From positions 1-40,762 of the forward strand of contig NZ_JANCLX010000055.1 in assembly GCF_024295805.1 (NCBI RefSeq): a stretch of 40,762 bases of DNA, in the 5' to 3' direction. The notes beneath the pieces are model-generated. The model saw only the letters and a list, made by a program, of their open reading frames with translations, was not told the origin of the DNA and did no database searches. Below are positions 24,861-32,520 of the stretch, piece by piece; positions within the stretch are counted from its first letter, which is position 1, and each line of letters begins with the position of its first letter. The stretch is from Streptomyces cucumeris. GTDB taxonomy: Bacteria; Actinomycetota; Actinomycetes; Streptomycetales; Streptomycetaceae. The translations under genes and the position numbers were made by a program.

Positions 24861-24880
24861 TGGCGTCTCACGAGACGCCA
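24861..24880. promoter_or_regulatory. perfect palindrome in Rieske leader
   Basis: TGGCGTCTC (24861-24869) and GAGACGCCA (24872-24880) form 9-bp inverted arms separated by AC. Its GAGAC arm is the same element as in the right half of the island motif. It lies about 33 bases before the Rieske alpha-subunit ATG, so it could be an operator or an mRNA hairpin. Confidence 0.45.
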
Positions 24881-24912
24881 CTCGGGTCGGGACTTGTGAG
24901 AGGCAAACTCCC

Positions 24913-26265
24913 ATGGGAAGCAACCCCCGGACCGTCCCAGCGCCGATGATCGTCGAGGACTGGGACCAGCTCACCTTCCGGGTCAACCGCGAGGCGTACC
25001 GCAGCGCGGAGATCTTCACCCGGGAACGCAGCTGGGTGTGGATGCACACCTGGCTCTACCTCGGGCACGAGACCGAGATCCCCAATCCCAATGACTTCAA
25101 GGTCCGCACTCTCGGCGGCCGGCCGCTGATCTTCTGCCGGGACACCGCCGGCGAGATACACGCGTTCCTGAACTCCTGTCCGCACCGTGGCACCGTGCTG
25201 TGCCGGGAGAGTGAGGGCTCGACCAGGATCTTCCAGTGCTTCTACCATGCCTGGACCTTTCGCAACAACGGTGAGGTCGCCGCGATCCCCGACGCGGGCG
25301 CGTACGAGTCGAGCGATGAGTTCCGGGCGTCGATGGCGCTGCGTGGCGTACCGCGTCTGGAAATCCACGAGGGGTTCGTTTTCATCGCCTTCGACCCCGA
25401 CGTTCCGCCACTGCTCGAGTACCTCGGCGATGCGGCCGACTACATGACGATGATCGAGCAGCAGCACGCCGGCGGGATGACCACACTGCCCGGCACACAG
25501 CTCTACAGCGTGCGGGGCAACTGGAAACTCGCCGTCGAGAACGCCATGGACGGCTACCACTTCGCACCGACGCACAACACGTTCGTGGGCTACCTGCGCG
25601 AGAGCGGCTACGCCGTCACCGATGACGACCAGTATGCGTACAACCTCGGCAACGGCCACGGGCTGCTGGTCCTGACCGGGCACGGGGGACGGATCAGCAT
25701 GGTCTGGGAACCACGCTTCGGCGAGGACGAGCGCGTGCGTACCGAAGCCCACCGAGCCGAGATGACGCGGCGGCTGGGAGAGAAACGTGCGCACCACGTG
25801 GCCGACGAGAGCCACATCCTGTTCGTGTTCCCGAACCTGCTGCTGTTCGACATCGAGGGCTTGTCGATCCGGCAGCTGGAGCCGGTGGCGCCCGACCAGA
25901 CGGACGTACGCGCATGGCAGCTGGTCCCGCGTGACGAGGACCCGGACACCCGATCCCTGCGCATGAGAACCGTCGTCAGTTTCGTCGGCCCCGGCGGGCT
26001 TGCCACACCGGACGACATCGAGGCGTACGAGGCGGTCCAGCGCGGCATCCAGGCCACGGCGGGCACCACTCCGCCCGAGCTGGACTACAGCGACATGTCG
26101 CGCGGCATGGCCGACGAGGCCAAGGGTGTGCAGGGCAGGTCGATCGACGAAGGTGCGATGCGGGGCTTCTGGCGGCACTGGATCGAGGTCGCGGGGCTCG
26201 ATGACGGCCTCGAGGTCAACGGCGAGCGTCCGGCATCCTTCCTGTCGGGGAGGGACGTGCGATGA
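24913..26265 (+). CDS. Rieske non-heme iron oxygenase, alpha subunit
   Basis: A 450-residue catalytic subunit of an aromatic-ring-hydroxylating dioxygenase. The Rieske cluster ligands are CPHRG (Cys 89, His 91) and CFYHAW (Cys 109, His 112). The mononuclear iron site is DGYHFAPTH (Asp 213 bridging, His 216 and His 221). The layout is that of two-subunit (alpha/beta) enzymes acting on benzoate-, cumate- or biphenyl-like substrates. AGAGG precedes ATG 24913. It overlaps the beta subunit gene (ATGA). Electrons probably come from the divergent ferredoxin and reductase. The preferred substrate cannot be read from sequence; an aryl carboxylate made by module 1 is a reasonable inference. Confidence 0.95.
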   Translation: MGSNPRTVPAPMIVEDWDQLTFRVNREAYRSAEIFTRERSWVWMHTWLYLGHETEIPNPNDFKVRTLGGRPLIFCRDTAGEIHAFLNSCPHRGTVLCRESEGSTRIFQCFYHAWTFRNNGEVAAIPDAGAYESSDEFRASMALRGVPRLEIHEGFVFIAFDPDVPPLLEYLGDAADYMTMIEQQHAGGMTTLPGTQLYSVRGNWKLAVENAMDGYHFAPTHNTFVGYLRESGYAVTDDDQYAYNLGNGHGLLVLTGHGGRISMVWEPRFGEDERVRTEAHRAEMTRRLGEKRAHHVADESHILFVFPNLLLFDIEGLSIRQLEPVAPDQTDVRAWQLVPRDEDPDTRSLRMRTVVSFVGPGGLATPDDIEAYEAVQRGIQATAGTTPPELDYSDMSRGMADEAKGVQGRSIDEGAMRGFWRHWIEVAGLDDGLEVNGERPASFLSGRDVR

Positions 26266-26786
26266 CCCCGATCGTCAACAGCGGCTCCCTGCGGTGCGCG
26301 GGGCGCACCATCACCCGGCCGGAAGTGGAGGACTTCCTCTACGCCGAGGCGGACATCCTCGATCACTGGGACTACGACGGCTGGCTGGCCCTCTTCGAGA
26401 CCGGCGCCCGCTACGAGATCCCGACCACCGACCACCGCCCCGGATGGTCTCCGCATGAGACCGGATCGTTCGTCGACGACGACTGGGACCTGCTCCGCGC
26501 CCGGGTCAAGCGCTTGAAGTCCCGCAAGGCACACGCTGAGAACCCGCACTCGCGCACGCACCGGCTGGTGTCGAACGTACGGCTGTCCGAGCACACGGAG
26601 GACTCCTTCCGCGTGGCGGCGTCGTTCGTGGTGCACCGCGCCCGCGACGGGCACTTCGACGTCTATGTCGGGTGGTACGACCATCTGCTGGTGCCGACCG
26701 AGGACGGACTCCGTTTCCGGCTGCGGCGCTCGGTCCTCGGCCACGAGTCACTCGCGGCGGGCGCCCGCCTCAGCTTCATCCTCTAG
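26262..26786 (+). CDS. Rieske oxygenase, beta subunit
   Basis: A 174-residue small subunit with the NTF2-like fold of ring-hydroxylating dioxygenases. It includes EVEDFLYAEADILDHWDYDG then WLALFETGARYEIP near the N-terminus, SRTHRLVSNVRL in the middle and VGWYDHLLVPTEDGLRFRLR at the end. It forms an alpha3beta3 hexamer with the preceding gene in known enzymes. ATG 26262 overlaps the alpha stop. Confidence 0.92.
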   Translation: MTPIVNSGSLRCAGRTITRPEVEDFLYAEADILDHWDYDGWLALFETGARYEIPTTDHRPGWSPHETGSFVDDDWDLLRARVKRLKSRKAHAENPHSRTHRLVSNVRLSEHTEDSFRVAASFVVHRARDGHFDVYVGWYDHLLVPTEDGLRFRLRRSVLGHESLAAGARLSFIL

Positions 26787-26807
26787 CCGGCGGCGGAAGG
26801 TGACCCG

Positions 26808-28019
26808 ATGATTCGACACACCCTGTCCTTCCGGTTCGCCGACGGAGCCGACCAGGCCACCCGGGAGTCCGTGCTGGCCGAGCTGCGTGCCTTCCCGGAC
26901 CGGTACCCGGCCATGCGCGGCTTCGTCCTCGGCGAGAACATCAGCACCCGCGACCGGACCTTCACCCACACCATGGCCGTCGACTTCGACGACCAGAACG
27001 ACCTGCTCGCCTATCTCGGCAGCGAGTCCCACGAGAGCTTCGTGCGCACGCGCTGGCGGCCGGTCGTCGCCCAGCAGGCCATCACCTCGTTCGAATTCAC
27101 CGAGTGTGCGTCGCTCGCTGCAGGAAGGACATCGCCGGTGAACAACCGCCCGCACGGCCCGTATGGCATGGAGTACGCCCGGATCGAGGTTCCGGACATG
27201 CAGGCCACGATCGACTTCCTCGAGTACCACGTCGGGCTGCAGCTGGAACAGCGTACGGACGAGTATGCCTACCTGCGCGCCGACATCGAGCACCACGCGA
27301 TCGAGCTGATCCACGCGCCGGAACGAGCGGACGGGTGGACGACCGCTGTCGGCTACAGCGTGGAGAGCGAGGAGGTCCTCGAACAGCTGCACAAGAGTGT
27401 TCTCGACACCGGCCTCGAGGTCCTGGAGCTGCAGGAGCGGCAGCGGGCGCTGTGCGACAAGGGTTTCGCCGTGAAGGACCCGAACGGCCTCATCGTGGAG
27501 CTGTTCACCGGGTTCCAGGAGTACGCCGAGCCACCGCACATCGAGATCCGGCCGCTCGACCTGGTCCACCCCTTCATCGCCACCGCGAAGTACCAGGAGA
27601 CGATGGACTTCTACCAGCACGTCCTGAAGTTCCTGCCCTCGGACTACGTCGTCGGCTCGACCACCTTCTTCCGCGGCGAGGACCGCTACCACCACAGCCT
27701 TGCGGTTCAGAACAACAAGGAACACTTCACCGCGCACTTGTGCTTCGCGATGAAGAGCTTCGACCACGTCATGCGGATGCGCGCCCGCGCACTGTACAAG
27801 GGTGCGCCGATCGCCTCCGACATCGTCAACCACTCGGCCTCGACGTCGATCGCGTTCTACCTGCACGACCCGCGCTTCGGTCCGCGGTACGAACTGTGCG
27901 ACCGGCACCGGGTGTTCACGTCGGAGGAGCATGAGACGCACCGGCCGCGCAAGATGCCGGCCGACCCGCGCAACATCGACGTGTGGCGTCCGGCCTCTGA
28001 CGACTGGGGACGTTTTTGA
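26808..28019 (+). CDS. Dabb-domain/type I extradiol dioxygenase fusion
   Basis: 403 residues. Residues 1-100 form a Dabb (stress-responsive dimeric alpha/beta barrel) domain, MIRHTLSFRFADG through FEFTEC. Residues about 112-403 form a two-module VOC-fold extradiol ring-cleavage dioxygenase, starting YGMEYARIEVPDMQATIDFL. Iron ligands are present in the second module: His 254 (DLVHPFIA), His 296 (RYHHSLAV) and Glu 362 (GPRYEL). It would open a catechol-type ring made downstream of the Rieske enzyme. The Dabb domain at the N-terminus is unusual. An internal GTG (27138) with AGGAAGG about 9 bases upstream could also produce the dioxygenase alone. The stop overlaps the TTG start of the M20-like gene. 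Confidence 0.9.
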   Translation: MIRHTLSFRFADGADQATRESVLAELRAFPDRYPAMRGFVLGENISTRDRTFTHTMAVDFDDQNDLLAYLGSESHESFVRTRWRPVVAQQAITSFEFTECASLAAGRTSPVNNRPHGPYGMEYARIEVPDMQATIDFLEYHVGLQLEQRTDEYAYLRADIEHHAIELIHAPERADGWTTAVGYSVESEEVLEQLHKSVLDTGLEVLELQERQRALCDKGFAVKDPNGLIVELFTGFQEYAEPPHIEIRPLDLVHPFIATAKYQETMDFYQHVLKFLPSDYVVGSTTFFRGEDRYHHSLAVQNNKEHFTAHLCFAMKSFDHVMRMRARALYKGAPIASDIVNHSASTSIAFYLHDPRFGPRYELCDRHRVFTSEEHETHRPRKMPADPRNIDVWRPASDDWGRF

Positions 28020-29179
28020 GACAACGGATGCTGGACATCCTGCGGCTGCTCGACGCGACCCCTGCCCCGCGCGGAAATGAGCGGACGGCCGCCCACCGGC
28101 TGCGCGGCTGGTGCACGGACCGGTGGCCGCACATCGAGTGGCAGGTACTGGAGCACGGCCCCGCGGGCGGCAGCCTGGTCGCCGACCACGGGGCCGGGCC
28201 GCTCCTGTACTCCCACCTCGACACTTCGCTGAACGACGGCGACGCGCCGAACCGGCTCCTCACCGGCGACACCGGGCCGGTAGGTCCGCTCACCGTGGAC
28301 GGAGACCTGGTGGCCGGCTTCGGTCTCGGGGTCGCCCGCGGACCGGCCGCGGCCGCGCTGGTCGCCTTCGTCGAGGCGGGTGCTGGGCGGCTGCTGCTCG
28401 CCGGTTCCGGTACGCACCGCCGCTCCAGCCAGATCACCGGCCTGGAGGCCTATGCCGACAGGTACCCGCTGCCGCGCTCGGCGATCGTCGCCAAGTGCGG
28501 TCCGCCTACGCTGCTGTGGCACGAGCCGGGCGCGTTCTACTTGACCGTCCTGGTGACCGGCCGTCCCGGGGCCGCGATGGTGCCGGAGTCCGCCACACCG
28601 CCCGGGGGAGTCGTCGCCGGGGCCGGCGTCGTCCTGGAGGAATTGGCCCGCTGGCGCACGGACTACCTGGCGGCGGACCCGCGGGTGGGACAGACCGGCC
28701 GGGCATGCGGTATCGGCGCGATCAGCGGGGGCCGACCGGACAAGCCGGACCTGCTGCCGGGCCGGCTGCGGATCGATCTGTACGCCGTCGCCGGTGACCT
28801 CGTGGAGCCGGCCGTGGCTGCGGCGGAGCTGGCAGACCGGTTGCGGGCGCGGTGTGCGGAGTCGGTGCTACGGGACTGCGCGGTCGAGGTGGAGGCCGAG
28901 CCGATCGCCTCAGCCGCGGCCACGCCGGCCGATGCCGCGGTGGTGACGGCCTCCCGGGCGGCCTGGCGCGACGAGTTCGGCGCGCAGCCGCCACCGATCA
29001 CCGGCTGGACGGGATCCACCGACGGCGTCGTACTGCGCGCCCGCGGCGTCGACACCGTCCGCCTCGGTCCGCAGGCGAAGCCCGCCGCCGACGACCCGCG
29101 TCGCGATGAACTGTCGCTGGCGCAGCTGACGGCCTACGCGCGGATCTACCGCAGGCTGTTGACCGAGCCGACGGCATAG
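28016..29179 (+). CDS. M20-peptidase-like protein with degraded metal site
   Basis: 387 residues from TTG 28016, overlapping the previous stop (an alternative start is ATG 28028). The overall order fits the M20 family: LLDATPAPRGNE, LLYSHLDTS, a lid domain with ISGG...LLPGRLRIDL, and a C-terminal STDGVVLRARGVDTVRLGP. Only the first metal motif, HLD, survives. The GxGxxDxKG aspartate is replaced (GFGLGVARG), the EE general-base pair is missing (GSGTHRRS), and the C-terminal H..dE is reduced to RRDE. The protein may be non-hydrolytic, or an amidase with altered chemistry. It is the last gene of the Rieske operon. Confidence 0.75.
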   Translation: MRQRMLDILRLLDATPAPRGNERTAAHRLRGWCTDRWPHIEWQVLEHGPAGGSLVADHGAGPLLYSHLDTSLNDGDAPNRLLTGDTGPVGPLTVDGDLVAGFGLGVARGPAAAALVAFVEAGAGRLLLAGSGTHRRSSQITGLEAYADRYPLPRSAIVAKCGPPTLLWHEPGAFYLTVLVTGRPGAAMVPESATPPGGVVAGAGVVLEELARWRTDYLAADPRVGQTGRACGIGAISGGRPDKPDLLPGRLRIDLYAVAGDLVEPAVAAAELADRLRARCAESVLRDCAVEVEAEPIASAAATPADAAVVTASRAAWRDEFGAQPPPITGWTGSTDGVVLRARGVDTVRLGPQAKPAADDPRRDELSLAQLTAYARIYRRLLTEPTA

Positions 29180-29840
29180 CCGGGGCGATTGCCGACGCCC
29201 GGGCCTGGCGGGGGAGCTGGCGCACACGACGGGACGTTTCCCCACCTGGCCTGGCGTCGCTCCGGACCGAAGACCGCGAACTTGAGTTCACCAGCGAACA
29301 ATGTCCGTGAAGTGTGTGAGCGCACTGAAGAGAAGCGGGCGGGTGGATGGACACGATGGTGGCTTCCCGGCCCAGGCGGTGGCGGACGCGCATGACTGAC
29401 GGAGCGGCGGGGCCGGCCTGGGCGGTAGTGGGGGTGCGCGCCGCCCGCGGGCCACACCGGCGTGTGAAGACCATCGCCGCCTGACGGTGGGCCGGAGGCC
29501 CGGGGCGACGTGCCTCCGCTGCCCCGACCCGCGCGACGGACTTCTTCGCCACGACAGAGGAATGCCGCAGCCAGGTGCCGCGATGGCTGCGGTGGTCGGG
29601 AGCACTCCCCGGCGGTGCCATGACGCAGGAGGCCGGTCCGGTTCCATCACGTTGGCGCTCGTGGCCGTGATGGTGTTCCACGATTCCGCCGACGCTTCAT
29701 TGCGTTCCCGGCCGGTTGGGCGTCCGCCCTTCCGGCACCGTGCTCGGAAATCGGCCGTGGGCTGGGCGGCGTCCGGGGGACTCAGCCGCGGACGCCGTCG
29801 GCAGTGGCCAACTGTCACCGGGAGGGTGAAGGGTACGGCG
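29180..29840. other. 660-bp gap with no credible gene
   Basis: Open frames exist on both strands but none has protein-like composition, a Shine-Dalgarno or a recognisable motif. A hairpin (GGCGTCCG 29768-29775 with CGGACGCC 29789-29796) lies just past the 3' end of the TauD/TfdA gene. I see nothing else definable. Confidence 0.5.
29768..29796 (-). terminator. possible terminator of TauD/TfdA gene
   Basis: GGCGTCCG and CGGACGCC pair perfectly (8 bp, 13-base loop), 45 bases beyond the stop codon of the leftward dioxygenase gene. GC-rich without a U tract. Confidence 0.4.
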
Positions 29841-30914
29841 TCACACTCCCCAGTCATCGTTGACGGTGACGGCGCTGGCGATGTGGAACCGGCCGCCGGG
29901 TACCAGGGGTGTGGTGGGCTCACCCATTTCGACGACGTGCTTGCCGAATTTCGGGGCCAGTGGGCGCCCGACGTCGCGCTTGAGCCACAGACGCAGGAGG
30001 TGGCGGCGGCGCTCGGGTTCCGGGTGGTCGATGTAGCTGGTGCGCGAGTGCAGGGCGGCGTAGTTGAGAAGCCACTGCACATCCCCCGGCTGGAAATCCA
30101 TGTCGATCGGCAGGCCGGGCTCCTGCGAGATCTTGTCGAAGAGGGCGATGGCTTCGGCCTGGTCGGGCGTCAGTGGGGGAACATCGGGGTAATCCTGGGC
30201 GCTGAAGATCATCGAGCTTCCGGCGTAGGTGCTGAAGATGCCGTCGACGTAGCTGATGATCGGTGAGGTGTACGTCAGCTCCGGGGAGTCGGGGTCCTGA
30301 CGCCGCCAGTCCCAGTGGTAGGTGTCGAACAGCCGCGGAGCGAGGTCCGGCCGACGGCGCCGCATCTCGTTGTAGATCGTGGTGCCGCTGACCAGGCTGG
30401 AGGCTCCGCCTTCTTTGGCACCGCGCAGGCACATGAGGGCGACGACGTCGGAGCTGTCCGAGTGGAAGGGCAGCCGGTCCCGCACACGGGAGGGCAGCGC
30501 GCCTTCGTCGGACAGTGTCATGTTCGACGTGGCGATGACGTGGTCGAGCAGGTCGCCCCTCTGGTTCTGCCCGATCGGCTGGCCGAGGTGCAGGCCCATG
30601 ATGAAGAAGATGGCCGCGGCCATGGTGTCGCCGTACCCCTCGGTGGCGAGGCCACGCACCAGGATGAATCCCCGGCCGGCGTCCATCTGGCGGGCGCACT
30701 CCTTGTTCAGGGCACGGCAGGCGTCGAACGGGTAGTCGGCGGCGGTGACGGTGCGCAGATTCGGGTCGTCGGCGACGAAGCGCCGGCCCAGCTCCTCCAG
30801 TTCGGCGAGCTCAGCCTCGCTGAGGATGTAGATCCACTCGTCTGATGTCGACAGCTCGTCGCCGCGCCAGGCGGACGGGCCGGAGATCTGCTCAAGAGGG
30901 GTATGGGTGGTCAC
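29841..30914 (-). CDS. TauD/TfdA-family 2-oxoglutarate/Fe(II) dioxygenase
   Basis: 357 residues with the 2-His-1-carboxylate site: His 151 and Asp 153 in LPFHSDSSD, distal His 289 in NYAALHSRTSY, and the 2-oxoglutarate Arg near 308 in RRRHLLRLWL. The last region (YIDHPEPERRRHLLRLW) is the common ending of a large actinobacterial TauD subgroup whose members cleave ethers or hydroxylate alkyl groups. I chose GTG 30914, with GAGGAG at 9-base spacing; the frame runs open to 31181 but that part is not protein-like. A leader of about 270 bases separates it from its likely promoter. Role: O-dealkylation or hydroxylation of the growth substrate, by inference. Confidence 0.88.
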   Translation of the reverse strand: MTTHTPLEQISGPSAWRGDELSTSDEWIYILSEAELAELEELGRRFVADDPNLRTVTAADYPFDACRALNKECARQMDAGRGFILVRGLATEGYGDTMAAAIFFIMGLHLGQPIGQNQRGDLLDHVIATSNMTLSDEGALPSRVRDRLPFHSDSSDVVALMCLRGAKEGGASSLVSGTTIYNEMRRRRPDLAPRLFDTYHWDWRRQDPDSPELTYTSPIISYVDGIFSTYAGSSMIFSAQDYPDVPPLTPDQAEAIALFDKISQEPGLPIDMDFQPGDVQWLLNYAALHSRTSYIDHPEPERRRHLLRLWLKRDVGRPLAPKFGKHVVEMGEPTTPLVPGGRFHIASAVTVNDDWGV

Positions 30915-31021
30915 GGTGATGCACTCCTCGCGAAGGTGAGGGGAAAGGCTCGTCGGCGATGATCCGGCGGACGGCGGAGGTCTCGGTGCGGCAGCGATGC
31001 GTGGCACAGCGACGCATGCAC

Positions 31022-31162
31022 TCAGAAGGGGGTCTGAGGTTCGCCGACAGCCGTGCCGGGGCGCAGCCCTTCCCGGGGCGGGGAATACCTGAGCGGTTCG
31101 TCGTAGGTCCGGCGGCCGGTGCACGACACGAGCAAGGCGCCTATCCGGGCGACTGGCCTCAT
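31022..31162 (-). CDS. possible 46-codon leader ORF
   Basis: In the long leader of the TauD/TfdA gene, ATG 31162 opens a 46-residue frame starting MRPVARIGALLVSCTGRRTY, with AAAGGACGG 8-10 bases upstream, ending TGA 31024-31022. It begins about 24 bases after the predicted transcription start and ends about 108 bases before the main gene. It could be a regulatory leader peptide or a chance frame. No homologous family recognised. Confidence 0.3.
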   Translation of the reverse strand: MRPVARIGALLVSCTGRRTYDEPLRYSPPREGLRPGTAVGEPQTPF

Positions 31163-31192
31163 GCGGATCCCGTCCTTTCAAGAAGTGCCTTC

Positions 31193-31221
31193 ACGATAGG
31201 AGGGGTCATATCGTTCGTCAA
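31193..31221 (-). promoter_or_regulatory. promoter of TauD/TfdA transcript
   Basis: On the minus strand TTGACG (31221-31216), a 17-base spacer and TATCGT (31198-31193) form a strong promoter with a start near 31186. An operator-like half-site overlaps its -35. Confidence 0.55.
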
Positions 31222-31251
31222 TGAGCGAGACGGCATCTTGCAATGCAGTAC
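31218..31251 (+). promoter_or_regulatory. operator-like site plus half-site, 20 bp apart
   Basis: TTGCAATGCAGTAC (31238-31251) fits the island motif. TCAATGAGCGAGAC (31218-31231) keeps the right half GCGAGAC exactly 20 bp before it in the same orientation, overlapping the leftward -35. Located between the divergent dioxygenase and broken regulator genes. Confidence 0.5.
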
Positions 31252-31261
31252 GCACGGTTGA

Positions 31262-32520
31262 ATCCTGCGTCGATGCCGGACCGGTTCCAGAGGAGACACA
31301 TCGGGCCCGGATGGCGCCCGCCGTAGGATTGCGCTGGCCGCCCGCATCCGGCATTCGGTCGCCGTGGACGACGAGCGTGGCGGTCTCATCGTGTGCAGCC
31401 GTCATTACGGCGACGAGGACCCGCTCCGTGTCGACGTGGTGCTGTCCCGGCGGCTGCCGGCCACCACCGCCGCGTACCTCAACGGCTTCGGCATCGCGAC
31501 CTCTGCCACCCCACGGTCGATACCCGCGAACCCGTCTCTCGGGTTCAAGGAACGGCGCTGCTATCCGATTCGTGATCACGGACGGCTCCTGGGTTACCTG
31601 TGGCTCATCGGCGCGCGCACAGAGCGCTTCGACGAGGTGGTGGGCGAGTGCGTGGTCCAGCTGACGGCGCGGCTGCGGGAGCGTCGCTGCGGGTGAGCGA
31701 GGAGGAGCAGCGGCTCCGGGCCTTGACGACCGACCTCCTGAGCGGGGGCGAAGGCTCCGCTCACGCCGCAGCGGAGCTGGTCGGCGAGGGGCTCGTCGGC
31801 GCGCAGGACGAGGTCGCGGTCATCGTGGCCGACGCGAACACCGACCCCGAGGTGGTCGCCGCCGTGATCACGGACGCCACCGGCCGGAGTGGTCGCGACG
31901 AGCCGCCGGCCCGGGCGCTCACAACCACGGTGGGGGGCCGCGGTGCGGTCCTCGTCGCCAGCCGGCAGGAGGTGGAGCGGGCTGCGGCATGGTGGGCCGA
32001 GGAAGTGCGGTGGGGAGTGCGGCAGCGGGATGCGGAAGGCCGCGGTGTCTTCGTCGGTGTGAGCAACGCCGGCCGGCTCGACGGGGCCGCTGACCTCTTC
32101 CGTCAGGCGGTGTTGGCGGCGTTCGCCGCCGCGGAGCTGCCGGAGCTGGCACCGGTCGTCTCCTGGCGGGACAGCGGCGTCTACGGCCCGCTCATGCTCG
32201 CAGTGATGGCCTCTCCGGAGCTGGTGGTACCGCCTGGGATCGCCGATCTCAGCACCGGCTCACGCACCGACTCCCTGGCCCGCACCGCCGAGATGTTCCT
32301 GGACACCGCCGGAGACACCGCGGCCGCGTCCGCGCGGCTGTCGATCCACCGGACGACGCTCTAATACCGGCTGGCCCAGGTCGAGAACAGGACCGGATGG
32401 GACCTGAAGAACGGCCATGACCGGCTGACCCTGCACCTGGGACTGAAGATGCAGCGCCTCCTCAACAGCGGCATCCCGGCGTTGCTGCGGAAAGAGGAAG
32501 GGCGGCGGGAAGGCTCCTGA
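31262..32520 (+). pseudogene. broken PucR/CdaR-type regulator
   Basis: Three pieces add up to one regulator. The first frame (about 31322-31696) gives LAARIRHSVAVDDERGGLIV followed by a GAF-like sensor ending GYLWLIGARTERFDEVV. A frameshift near 31680-31690 moves the reading into another frame: SEEEQRLRALTTDLLSG through SARLSIHRTTL. That frame ends at TAA 32362-32364, exactly where the family motif needs Tyr (HRTTLYYRL), and then resumes YRLAQVENRTGWDL to TGA 32518-32520. So one frameshift and one nonsense codon (a single TAC to TAA change would explain it) interrupt the gene, the latter inside the DNA-binding HTH. No convincing start codon remains either. Probably inactive. Confidence 0.8.

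Noticed and set aside
29487..30266. Rightward open frame across the gap and the end of the TauD/TfdA gene
   Set aside because: No ribosome site, no recognisable motif, and half of it is antisense to the dioxygenase.
29841..31181. Longer TauD/TfdA start extending to 31181
   Set aside because: The extra 89 codons are Arg/Pro-rich and not protein-like; GTG 30914 has GAGGAG at good spacing.
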